From: a bacterium
GTDB lineage: Bacteria > Myxococcota_A > UBA9160 > UBA4427
Assembly (NCBI GenBank): GCA_024742285.1
Contig: JANSYR010000013.1
Span: 1-64,000, forward strand
Direction: 5' to 3'
DNA: 64,000 nucleotides
In this document: one piece after another, positions 55,875 through 63,714 of the stretch
Layout: every line of letters starts with the position of its first letter
Numbering within the stretch: position 1 is the first letter of the stretch
Notes under the pieces: generated by a model
The model's input: only the letters and a program-made list of their open reading frames with translations
The model's database searches: none
Told to the model about the DNA's origin: nothing
Program-made: the position numbers and the translations under genes

Positions 55875-56495
55875 GTGCTCGATCGATTCCGCCCGCTCCT
55901 CCTCTCGGGTCTGCTCCTCGCAGGACTGGCCAGCACCGGTTGCGGCAGCGACACCGAAGGCGCCGTCCTGCTCGTCGATGCCGAGTTCAACCCGGCCGGC
56001 GCCGCGACCACGAACGGTCAGGTGAGCGAGACCGTCGAGGTCGCCCAGACCTTCACGGTCGTGAACGACGGCAAGTTCGAACGCTTCTGGCTGCTCCTCA
56101 CCCAGGGTGCGTCCGTCGACACCGGCGTCATCCGGATCACCGTCCGCCCGGTGGCGGGTGGTCTGCCGAACGCGAGTCCCGCGAGCTCGATCATCGATCC
56201 GATCGACGTGGATACGAGCACGCTTCCCGGCCTCGGGGTCGAGACCTGGACGATGTTCGACGTCGGCAGCGACCCGGGCCGCGAAGTGACGACCGGCGAG
56301 ATGTACGCCTTCGTCCTCGAGTTCGTCAGCCGAACCGGCACGGACACCGCCCACATCGCCCGCTTCCTCGGCATCGAAGGCAGCGGCGGCGACCCCTACG
56401 TCGACGGCAGCGCCGCCCTCGACACCGGCGCCGGCTTCGTCCTCAGCCCCACCTCGGACGACTACATCTTCCGCACCTTCGTCCTCGAGCCGTAG
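55875..56495 (+). CDS. hypothetical lipoprotein
   Basis: A 206-aa protein with a lipoprotein signal peptide (LLLSGLLLAGLASTGC). The mature part is beta rich and resembles choice-of-anchor or concanavalin-like surface domains, with QTFTVVNDGKFERFWLLL. Function unknown. GTG 55875 is used because GGAGAA precedes it at 4 bp; a TTG 21 bp upstream is possible. It stands alone between the enoyl-CoA hydratase gene and the tRNA-Ala region. Confidence 0.72.
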   Translation: MLDRFRPLLLSGLLLAGLASTGCGSDTEGAVLLVDAEFNPAGAATTNGQVSETVEVAQTFTVVNDGKFERFWLLLTQGASVDTGVIRITVRPVAGGLPNASPASSIIDPIDVDTSTLPGLGVETWTMFDVGSDPGREVTTGEMYAFVLEFVSRTGTDTAHIARFLGIEGSGGDPYVDGSAALDTGAGFVLSPTSDDYIFRTFVLEP

Positions 56496-56581
56496 CCCGA
56501 GTCCAGCACGCGGATCAGCGAACGATCCGTACGCCCACCGACCGGTTGCGCTCAGTGCACCGCGATCAAGGCGCACGGCCC

Positions 56582-56704
56582 GCGCTCAAACTCGTCGGTC
56601 AGTGTAGAAACGACCGAAGAGCAAGCGCCCACAGCACCCGGCCTGGTTGCTGGGCGTGCGCTCAAACTCGTCGGTCAGTGTAGGAACGACCGAAGAGCAA
56701 GCGC
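56582..56704. repeat. two 47-nt direct repeats with hairpin symmetry
   Basis: Copies at 56582-56628 and 56658-56704 differ at one base. Each contains TCGGTC/GACCGA arms 11 nt apart, flanked by GCGCTC and GAGC-GCGC. They sit immediately downstream of tRNA-Ala. Confidence 0.85.
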
Positions 56705-56722
56705 GAACCCCCGCAAGGAAAA

Positions 56723-56798
56723 TGGTGGAGCCGGCGGGAATCGAACCCGCGACCTCTTGAATGCCATTCAAGCACTCTCCCAACTGAGCTACGGCCCC
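56723..56798 (-). tRNA. tRNA-Ala(GGC)
   Basis: The minus strand reads GGGGCCG for the acceptor, TAGCTCAGTTGGGAGAGTGC for the D arm, an anticodon loop ATGGCAT with GGC at positions 34-36, GGGTTCGATTCCC for the T arm, discriminator A and encoded CCA. The acceptor has one G-U pair. Two 47-nt repeats lie just beyond its 3' end. Confidence 0.95.
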
Positions 56799-56913
56799 AA
56801 CGGGAGGCGGATCCTACCGCAGGGGAACCCGCTGTCAAAGGCTTCGGGCGCTCGAATCCGAACGGGCGCGGAATCGGAAAGCGCACCTGCGGCGGGGAGT
56901 TGCGGGTGCGTGG

Positions 56914-56919
56914 TATGCT
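56914..56919 (+). promoter_or_regulatory. putative -10 element (TATGCT) of tRNA-Leu
   Basis: TATGCT lies 11 bp before the 5' end of the tRNA, the usual distance for a tRNA promoter. No clear -35 hexamer is visible. Confidence 0.45.
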
Positions 56920-56930
56920 GCCGCCCCGCT

Positions 56931-57014
56931 GCCGGAGTGGCGGAATTGGTAGACGCAGGGGACTCAAAATCCCCCGGCCGCAAGGCCGTGCGGGTTCGAT
57001 TCCCGCCTCCGGCA
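56931..57014 (+). tRNA. tRNA-Leu(CAA)
   Basis: GCCGGAG pairs with CTCCGGC; the D arm is GGCGGAATTGGTAGACGC; the anticodon loop CTCAAAA carries CAA; a long variable arm (GGCCGCAAGGCC) identifies a class II tRNA; the T arm GGGTTCGATTCCC follows. No CCA is encoded, in contrast to tRNA-Ala. Confidence 0.95.
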
Positions 57015-57202
57015 CCGTTTCGTTGCGAGCCGATGTGCCGCTGCGTGCGTCGCTCCTGCGGTCTTCCTTTCGGAGGCGTGCGCGTCGCCTCCCGGCGCCC
57101 CTACACTGGCTGTCGAGTCGGCGCGGAATGGCATGCCACTGGGCCGGGTGCCGTTGATCGCTCGTCCGTTGCGGCGCTCGTCCGCGCCCGGGGAGCTTTC
57201 CC

Positions 57203-58366
57203 ATGTCCATCACCGATACGCCGCTTCGGCCGGACCAGTTCGATCGGTATCGGCGTCATCTGACGCTGCCGGAGCTGGGACTCGAGGGGCAGAAGAAGCT
57301 GCTGGGGAGCAGCGTGCTGCTGATCGGAGCGGGCGGACTCGGCTGCCCGACGGCGCAGTACCTGGCGGCCGCCGGAGTCGGGCGGATCGGGCTCGTGGAC
57401 GACGACGTCGTGAGCGCGTCGAACCTGCAGCGCCAGATCCTCTATTCGACCCACGACATCGGACGTCCGAAGGTGGAGGTCGCCGAAGAGCGTCTCACGG
57501 GCCTGAACCCGGACGTGAAGATCGAAGGGATCCAGACGCGACTCGATTCGAGCAACGCCCTCGAGCTCTTCGCCGACTACGACGTGATCATCGACGGGAC
57601 CGACAACTTTCCGACGCGCTACCTGACGAACGACGCCTGCGTGCTGCTCGGCAAGCCGAACGTGCACGGCTCGATCTTCCGCTTCGAAGGACAGGCCAGC
57701 GTCTTCGATGCGCGCCACGGGCCCTGCTATCGCTGCCTCTACCCGGAGCCGCCGCCGCCCGGGGCCGTCCCGTCCTGCGCGGAGGGCGGCGTGCTCGGGA
57801 TCCTGCCCGGGACGATCGCGCTCGTGCAGGCGACGGAGACGGTGAAGCTGCTGACCGGGCTCGGTCGCTCGCTCTTCGGCCGGCTGCTCCACTACGACGC
57901 GCTGGAGATGACCTGGCGCGAGTTCAAGATGTCGAAGGATCCCGGCTGCGCCCTCTGCGGCGAGTCGCCGTCGATCACCGAGCTGATCGACTACGAGGGG
58001 TTCTGCGGCATGCCCGCGCGGGAAGGGACCGCCGAGGACGAGCTCGTACAGACCTCGGCGAGCGCGTTCGCGGCGCGGCGCGCGGCCGGGGAGGACCCGT
58101 TCCTGCTCGACGTGCGGGGCGCGGACGAGCGGGAGACGGCGGTCATCGAGGGTGCCCACTGGATCCCCCTCGACGAGCTCGAAGCGCGGATCGGCGAGCT
58201 GATCCCGATGAAGGACGCGCCCCTCGTCGTCCACTGTCACCATGGCGGTCGCAGCGAGAAGGCGGTTCGGCTCCTCCTCGAACGCGGTTTCCGCGGGGCC
58301 GAGAACCTCGACGGAGGGATCGAGGCCTGGTCCCTGACCGTCGATCCGAGCGTCCCCCGCTACTGA
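57203..58366 (+). CDS. moeZ: MoeB/ThiF-type adenylyltransferase fused to rhodanese
   Basis: A 387-aa E1-like protein with the nucleotide motif IGAGGLGCP (41-49), DDDVVSASNLQRQILY and two CxxC pairs (CYRC, CALC) for structural zinc. The C-terminal rhodanese domain has active Cys345 in VVHCHHGGRS. MoeB/MoeZ proteins adenylate the C-terminal Gly-Gly of ubiquitin-like sulfur carriers and transfer sulfur for molybdopterin, thiamine or cysteine. No small carrier protein gene is next to it. TACACT at 57102-57107 is a likely -10 element. Confidence 0.93.
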   Translation: MSITDTPLRPDQFDRYRRHLTLPELGLEGQKKLLGSSVLLIGAGGLGCPTAQYLAAAGVGRIGLVDDDVVSASNLQRQILYSTHDIGRPKVEVAEERLTGLNPDVKIEGIQTRLDSSNALELFADYDVIIDGTDNFPTRYLTNDACVLLGKPNVHGSIFRFEGQASVFDARHGPCYRCLYPEPPPPGAVPSCAEGGVLGILPGTIALVQATETVKLLTGLGRSLFGRLLHYDALEMTWREFKMSKDPGCALCGESPSITELIDYEGFCGMPAREGTAEDELVQTSASAFAARRAAGEDPFLLDVRGADERETAVIEGAHWIPLDELEARIGELIPMKDAPLVVHCHHGGRSEKAVRLLLERGFRGAENLDGGIEAWSLTVDPSVPRY

Positions 58367-58420
58367 TCCTTATGCTCCGCCCCGCTCGCGCTCGGCGGGT
58401 GCGACGCTCGCCTGTGGGCG

Positions 58421-58480
58421 CTGTGCTCGGCGCGCTACTCGTATTCCGCGCTGTGCTCGGCGCGCTACTCGTATTCCGCG
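58421..58480. repeat. 30-nt perfect tandem duplication
   Basis: The 30-nt unit is repeated without a mismatch or gap (58421-58450 and 58451-58480). The first copy is preceded by a CGCCTGTGGGCG element like the dispersed repeat near 45.4 kb. It lies between the moeZ-like and the following small gene. Confidence 0.85.
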
Positions 58481-58517
58481 CTGCGCACACGGCGCGCTCA
58501 TCCGGAGATCGACCGAC

Positions 58518-58859
58518 TTGGCGAACGTGAAGCTGCCCGACCCGCTGGCCCGACGACACCTGCTCGAAGGCAAGATCGACGCCGCCAAAGCGCGTGCGAT
58601 CGGAGAGGCCTATCTCGCCGCCGAGCGGGAGCTCGAGGCGATCGACTTCCTGGCTCGGGGCGACGCGGGGGGCGTGCTCGCGTCGCTGCAGGCGGTGGCG
58701 CTCGAGCGGGGCGACGTCTTCCTGTTCCGGGCAGCCGCCGGCGCGGCCGGGGCGACGATCGAGGCGTCGACGTGGTCCCAGCTCGCCGAGGTCGCTTCCG
58801 CGGCGGGGCGCGAACGCGACGCCGAGACGGCGAAGCGCCTCGCGACCGTCGGCGACTGA
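58518..58859 (+). CDS. small hypothetical helical protein
   Basis: A 113-aa protein I do not recognise. It is helical, Ala and Glu rich, with ARRHLLEGKIDAAKARAIGEAYLAAERELEAIDFL at the start and a weak repeat in the second half (FLFRAAAGAAGATIE). TPR-like or four-helix organisation is possible. The TTG start 58518 follows GGAGATCG; GTG 58527 would also work. It ends 17 bp before the UvrA-like gene, so the two are likely cotranscribed. Confidence 0.62.
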   Translation: MANVKLPDPLARRHLLEGKIDAAKARAIGEAYLAAERELEAIDFLARGDAGGVLASLQAVALERGDVFLFRAAAGAAGATIEASTWSQLAEVASAAGRERDAETAKRLATVGD

Positions 58860-58876
58860 AGCCCGGGAGACCCTCT

Positions 58877-61678
58877 TTGTCCGAACGGGAGCGTGCGGGG
58901 CGGGGCGGCGCGCAGCGGGAGATCCGGATCCGGAACGCCCGCTCGCACAACTTGCGCGGCGTCGACTGCACGATTCCCCTCGGCGCGCTCACCGTCGTCA
59001 CGGGCCCTTCCGGGTCCGGGAAGTCGACCCTCGCCTTCGACACGCTCTACGCGGAGGGCCAGCGCCGCTACGTCACGTCCCTGTCGGCCTACGCGCGCCA
59101 GTTCCTCGAGCGGCTCCCGCGCCCCGAGGTCGACTCGATCTCGAACCTCCCGCCCGCGATCGCGATCGAACAGCGCAACGGCGTGACGGGCTCCCGCGCC
59201 ACGGTCGGCAGTGCGACCGAGGTGCTCGACCACCTGAGGCTGCTCTTCGCGCGGGTCGGCGAGACGCGATGCGGTGACTGCAAGGAGACGGTCGAGGCGG
59301 GTGGCGTGCTGGCCACCGCGGATCGGGTCGCCGCCGAACACGCCGGCGAACGCATCTATCTGGTCGCGCCGGTCCGGAGCGGCGAAGGGCGCGCGGCCGA
59401 GGTCCGGGACGCGCTCGTCCGCGACGGGCACGCGCGTCTGTTGTCGCAGGACGACGAGGTGATCGATCTCCTCGAGACGACGCCTCGCCGCAAGCCCTCG
59501 AACAAGGAGCCGTGGTGGCTGCTCCTCGACCGGCTCGCGCTCCGGGGCGAGCAAGAGGAGCGGACGCGGCTCGTCGAGGCGATCGCCGAGGGCTTCGCCC
59601 GGAGCGGCGGCGAGATCGAAGTCCGTCGCGCCGAGCCCGGGGGTGCACGGAAGACCCACCGCGAAGGCCGCGTCTGCGACGGGTGCGGCCGACGCTTCCT
59701 GGAGCCGACCCCGGGGCTCTTCTCGTTCAACAATCCGCTCGGGGCCTGCGAGACCTGCGAAGGCTTCGGCCGGATCGCGGAGATCGACTGGGACAAGGTC
59801 GTCCCCGATCCGACGAAGACCCTGGAAGACGATGCGATCGCGCCCTTTGCGACGAAGACCTCGCGCCACCTGAAACGAAGGCTCCTGGTGGCGTGTGCAG
59901 AGCTCGGGGTCGACACCGACGTGCCCTTCGGCGAACTCTCGGAGGCCGATCGCGAATGGGTCTTCGAGGGCGACGACGAAGTCTGGGGCGGCGTCCGCGC
60001 GTTCTTCGACTGGCTCGCGGGCCGCCGCTATCGCGTGCAGGCGCGGGTCATGCTCGCGCGCCATCGCCGCTACGACCCCTGTCCCGACTGTGATTCGACG
60101 CGGCTGTCCGAGGAGGCGCGATCGGTCTGGATCGAGGACCGCACGATCGCGGACCTCGGCCGCGCGACCCTCGAGGACCTGCTCGCATGGGCGGACGATC
60201 TCGCGTCGCGTCGCGTCGGCGGAGAGGGCGCGGAACGGCTGCTCGAGCTGATTCGAACGAAGCTGCGCACGATCCACGCAGTAGGACTCGGCTATCTCCA
60301 TCTCGACCGGATGGTGCGGACCCTGTCCGGAGGCGAGGCACAGCGGATCCAGCTCGCGACGGCCCTCGGTGGCAGCCTGACCGCCTCGCTCTACGTGCTC
60401 GACGAGCCTTCGATCGGGCTGCACGCCGCCGATCTCGAGCGCCTGCTCAGGGTGCTCGAGGCGATCCGGGATCAGGGGAACACGGTCGTCGTCGTCGAGC
60501 ACGCGCTCGCCTTGATCGAGGCGGCGGACCATCTGATCGATCTCGGTCCCGGCGCGGGACGACACGGCGGGGAGATCGTCGCCGCCGGCCCGGTCGAGGA
60601 GATCCGCGCTCGGACGGAGTCGAAGACCGGGGCGGCGCTTCGCGGTGAAGCCGGGCCGCGAGCGCGTCGCCGCCGAGACGTCTCCCGCGGACCGCGTCTG
60701 GTGATCCGCGACGCGACGGTCCACAACCTGCGCGGCCTCGACGTCGACATCCCGCTGCGCGCCCTGGTCTCGATCTCCGGTGTGTCCGGGGCAGGGAAGT
60801 CGACGCTGCTCCATGAAGTCCTCGTGCCGGGGCTCGGTCCGCACGCGAGCCTCGATCCGTCGCGTCGGGTGCCGGCGACGATCCGGGGGGGTGAGCGAAT
60901 CGACCGCGTCGTCGTGGTCGACCAGGCGCCTTCGACCCGGAGCGCGCGCTCGAATCCGGCGACGGTCACGAAGGCCTTCGATGGGATCCGGCAGCGATTC
61001 GCGGCGACCCGTGCGGCGAAGGCGCGCGGGTTCACGGCGGGCACGTTCTCGTTCAACGTGGCCGGCGGGCGTTGCGACGAATGCGAGGGGGCGGGCGAGG
61101 TCGTGATCGACATGCAGTTCCTCGACGACCTGCGTGTCCCCTGCGACGCCTGCGGCGGTCGCCGCTACCGCCGGGACGTCCTCGACATCGAGCTCGACGG
61201 GCGCACGATCCTCGACGTGCTCGAGATGTCCCTCGAAGAGGCGTGCTCGGTCTTCGAGGGCGACGCGAAGATCGCCGGTCGACTCGAGCCCCTGGTTCGC
61301 GTGGGGCTCGGCTATCTCACCCTGGGCCAGCCGCTCTCGACGCTCTCAGGGGGCGAGCACCAGCGCCTCCGGCTCGGTCAGGCTCTGGTCGAAGGCGCGG
61401 AGGGTGCGCTCTACGTCTTCGACGAGCCGACCACGGGACTCCATCCGGCCGACATCGCCGTCCTGCTGGCCTGTCTGGACGAGGTCGTGGAGGCGGGGGC
61501 CAGCGTGCTGCTGGTGGAGCACGACCTCGACGTGATCGCGGCCTCGGACTGGGTGATCGACCTCGGTCCCGGCGGGGGCCCGATGGGCGGACGCCTGGTG
61601 GCCGAGGGGCCGCCCGAGGCGGTGGCCCGGGTCGAGGGCTCACTGACCGGCAATCTGCTCGCCGCGCGCTTCGGCTGA
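58877..61678 (+). CDS. uvrA: UvrA-type excinuclease ABC ATPase
   Basis: A 933-aa tandem ABC ATPase. The first Walker A is GPSGSGKST (43-51), the second GVSGAGKST; signatures are LSGGEAQRIQLA and LSGGEHQRLRLG; zinc modules are CGDC, CDGC...CETC and CDEC...CDAC. This order is that of UvrA, which finds DNA damage with UvrB. The sequence is more diverged than a typical UvrA: the second Walker A has SGAGKS, so it may be a UvrA paralog (UvrA2-like). A TTG start at 58877 is chosen from the ribosome site; the upstream frame overlaps the preceding gene. Confidence 0.88.
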   Translation: MSERERAGRGGAQREIRIRNARSHNLRGVDCTIPLGALTVVTGPSGSGKSTLAFDTLYAEGQRRYVTSLSAYARQFLERLPRPEVDSISNLPPAIAIEQRNGVTGSRATVGSATEVLDHLRLLFARVGETRCGDCKETVEAGGVLATADRVAAEHAGERIYLVAPVRSGEGRAAEVRDALVRDGHARLLSQDDEVIDLLETTPRRKPSNKEPWWLLLDRLALRGEQEERTRLVEAIAEGFARSGGEIEVRRAEPGGARKTHREGRVCDGCGRRFLEPTPGLFSFNNPLGACETCEGFGRIAEIDWDKVVPDPTKTLEDDAIAPFATKTSRHLKRRLLVACAELGVDTDVPFGELSEADREWVFEGDDEVWGGVRAFFDWLAGRRYRVQARVMLARHRRYDPCPDCDSTRLSEEARSVWIEDRTIADLGRATLEDLLAWADDLASRRVGGEGAERLLELIRTKLRTIHAVGLGYLHLDRMVRTLSGGEAQRIQLATALGGSLTASLYVLDEPSIGLHAADLERLLRVLEAIRDQGNTVVVVEHALALIEAADHLIDLGPGAGRHGGEIVAAGPVEEIRARTESKTGAALRGEAGPRARRRRDVSRGPRLVIRDATVHNLRGLDVDIPLRALVSISGVSGAGKSTLLHEVLVPGLGPHASLDPSRRVPATIRGGERIDRVVVVDQAPSTRSARSNPATVTKAFDGIRQRFAATRAAKARGFTAGTFSFNVAGGRCDECEGAGEVVIDMQFLDDLRVPCDACGGRRYRRDVLDIELDGRTILDVLEMSLEEACSVFEGDAKIAGRLEPLVRVGLGYLTLGQPLSTLSGGEHQRLRLGQALVEGAEGALYVFDEPTTGLHPADIAVLLACLDEVVEAGASVLLVEHDLDVIAASDWVIDLGPGGGPMGGRLVAEGPPEAVARVEGSLTGNLLAARFG

Positions 61679-61735
61679 AGCCCCGAGCGGCGGTTTCCCC
61701 TCAAATGATCCGAGCGGTTCACCGATGCAGCGACC

Positions 61736-63001
61736 GTGAGCCTCGATCCCGGGACAGAGATGGACGCGGAATCCGCCGAGCCGGTGCACTACAGCGAGTG
61801 CGTCGAGCAGGTCGGGTCGGCGCTCGCGCGCGATGGCGCGCTCGGCGTGATCCTGATCGACGGGGCGCCGCTCGAGCGGATCGAACGGACCTACGGCGTC
61901 CAGGCCCACCGCAAGGCGACGGACATGCTCCGCAGCCTGGTGCGCGAGGTCTGCCGTCAGGACCTGGCCGATCACGACCTCGTCGTCGGTGGCTCCGCGA
62001 GCCCCGACGAGCTGGCCATCTTCTTCGAGCGTCCCCGCTCCGACGATCGATTCTATCGCGAGCGCCTGCCCGAGCTGGCGGGACGACTGCTCGAGCACAT
62101 CGCCGCGAACGGACAGAAGATCGTCTACCCCTACGACCGCGATGCGCCCTACCTGCCGATCGGTCACGCAACGGTCTTCCACAATCCCGGGCTCGGCCCC
62201 GAGCGGCAGATCCTCGAGGCCTTCGAGCAGGCCCGCCGGGACGCCGCGCTGAACGGGGCGATCGCCCGCCGCGAACGGCACAAGGTCTTCCAGGACCTCG
62301 TCCTCGCCGAGGACATCGCGATCCTCTACGAGCCGATCGTGAACATCACGACGCGCGAGGTGCTCGGCTACGAGGCCCTCGTGCGGGGTCCCTGGAAGAG
62401 CGAGCTCCATTCGCCGAACCGGCTCTTCCAGCTGGCGGAGGAGACGGGCCTCGTCTTCGAGCTCGACTGCCTCTGCCGCCGGACGGCGATCCGCGGCGCG
62501 CGGGGACTCGAGGCCGGTCGCAAGCTCTTCCTCAACTGTCTACCGACGGCGATCCACGATCCCGCGTTCCGGGGTGAGGTCCTTCAGCAGACCCTGCAGG
62601 ATCTGCACCTGCGACCCGAGGACCTCGTCTTCGAGATCTCGGAGCGAGAATCGATCGACAATTTCTCGATCTTCCGCGAGGCCCGCGACTACTACAAAGA
62701 GCTCGGCTTCCAGATCGCCCTCGACGACACGGGCGTGGCCTACGGCAGTCTGGAGGCGGTCATGGAGCTCGCCCCCGACTTCATCAAGGTCGACATGTCG
62801 CTCGTCCGCGGGATCGATACCGACCCGCCCCGTCAGGAGCTCCTGCGCGCCCTGCACGCCGTCGCCGGCAAGCTCGGCGGACAGATCATCGCCGAAGGCA
62901 TCGAGACCAGCGAAGAGCTCGAGACCCTGCAGCGCCTCGGCATCCCCTACGGCCAGGGCTATCTGTTCGGGCGCGCCGCGCCGCTCCGACGCGCGCAATG
63001 A
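61736..63001 (+). CDS. degenerate GGDEF - EAL domain protein
   Basis: A 421-aa cytoplasmic protein. Residues 20-125 have the outline of a GGDEF domain, but the signature is replaced by VVGGSASPDELAIFF, so no cyclase activity is expected. Residues 180-420 are an EAL domain with Glu213 in YEAL, Asn267, Glu300, Asp330/Asp331, Lys351 and Glu387 all present, so c-di-GMP phosphodiesterase activity is likely. The PilZ protein at 36.7 kb is a possible reader. The GTG start 61736 has no strong ribosome site; ATG 61760 is an alternative. Confidence 0.87.
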   Translation: MSLDPGTEMDAESAEPVHYSECVEQVGSALARDGALGVILIDGAPLERIERTYGVQAHRKATDMLRSLVREVCRQDLADHDLVVGGSASPDELAIFFERPRSDDRFYRERLPELAGRLLEHIAANGQKIVYPYDRDAPYLPIGHATVFHNPGLGPERQILEAFEQARRDAALNGAIARRERHKVFQDLVLAEDIAILYEPIVNITTREVLGYEALVRGPWKSELHSPNRLFQLAEETGLVFELDCLCRRTAIRGARGLEAGRKLFLNCLPTAIHDPAFRGEVLQQTLQDLHLRPEDLVFEISERESIDNFSIFREARDYYKELGFQIALDDTGVAYGSLEAVMELAPDFIKVDMSLVRGIDTDPPRQELLRALHAVAGKLGGQIIAEGIETSEELETLQRLGIPYGQGYLFGRAAPLRRAQ

Positions 63002-63477
63002 CGCGCGTCTCGCGTCGCGCCACGCCCGAATAGATACGCGGCCTTCGGCCGCGGGCTGACTCTTCTTGCGGCTGGGGGCCGTCGGCTCGCCGTCGGCGCA
63101 GATTGCCCCTCAGGCGACGCCGAGCGCGTCGTTCTGGCTGTGCGTTCCGAGCGACGATCCGTGCTTGCTCGGAGCGCTGTTCGGGCGTCGTCGACATACT
63201 GCCCGCCGGATTCTCTCCCATCGGCCGCTCGCCGCCCGCGCGGCATCGGCTTCGGGAGTTCGTCGTTGCGATCGCGATTCCGACACGAAGCCCCGACTCG
63301 ACCCATGCTCGAAAGGCGGAGGCACACCGAGCGATTGGGCGTCGCCATGAGGGCTCTGCGCTGCGAAGGCGAGCTGAACGTCCCCTGCCGCAAAAGAGGA
63401 CGAGCGCGCAGCGGCTTCGCCGCTGCGCGGCCCGGCCTCCGGCCGGGCCGCCGCCAGCCGACGCCGACGGCGTCGGC
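63002..63477. other. 476-bp intergenic region between the EAL gene and tRNA-Sec
   Basis: No recognisable gene. A 7-bp hairpin CGCGGCC-ttc-GGCCGCG follows the EAL gene. The end near tRNA-Sec holds two long hairpins. The middle part is less GC-rich and has short frames on both strands with no family resemblance. Confidence 0.55.
63037..63053 (+). terminator. terminator-like hairpin after the EAL gene
   Basis: A perfect 7-bp stem with a TTC loop starts 36 bp after the stop codon; no T tract follows directly. Confidence 0.4.
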
Positions 63478-63482
63478 TGGCG
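63427..63482 (-). terminator. two long hairpins at the 3' end of tRNA-Sec
   Basis: GCGGCCCGGCC/GGCCGGGCCGC is an 11-bp stem with loop TCC (63427-63451). Next to it a 14-15-bp stem (63452-63466 with 63468-63482) is symmetrical around one base and overlaps the CCA end of the tRNA. Together they probably end selC transcription. Confidence 0.55.
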
Positions 63483-63576
63483 GCGAGGGACGGGAATCGA
63501 ACCCGCCTGGAACGCGGCGACGCGCTCCACACTCGATTTGAAGTCGAGGCCGGGCACCAGCCTCGGAAACCTCGCC
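63478..63576 (-). tRNA. selC: selenocysteine tRNA
   Basis: About 99 nt with encoded CCA. Acceptor GGCGAGG pairs with CCTCGCC, discriminator G. The anticodon arm CTCGA-CTTCAAA-TCGAG carries TCA at 34-36, the UGA-reading selenocysteine anticodon. The variable arm is a 9-bp stem (GGAGCGCG/CGCGTTCC), much longer than in tRNA-Leu or -Ser. The T arm is GCGGGTTCGATTCCCGT. This shows that the host makes selenoproteins. No selA, selB or selD gene lies in the window. Confidence 0.88.
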
Positions 63577-63714
63577 GCGGGCGGTCGGTGTGCTCCGCCG
63601 ACGCGAATACTAGCAGTCCATCGAGGAACGTTTCTCCGGGATGTGCGGTGCAAACACGACGGACTCGCGTCGCGAACGGTTCCCTCGCGACGTGCTTCGT
63701 GTCATGCTTGGCGC

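Noticed and set aside
56723-57014. Genomic island attachment site at the tRNA-Ala/tRNA-Leu pair
   Set aside because: No integrase, no tRNA fragment copy and no change in gene content were seen on either side.
63057-63410. Possible selenoprotein or sel gene next to selC
   Set aside because: No frame with family similarity was visible on either strand, even when allowing an in-frame TGA by eye.
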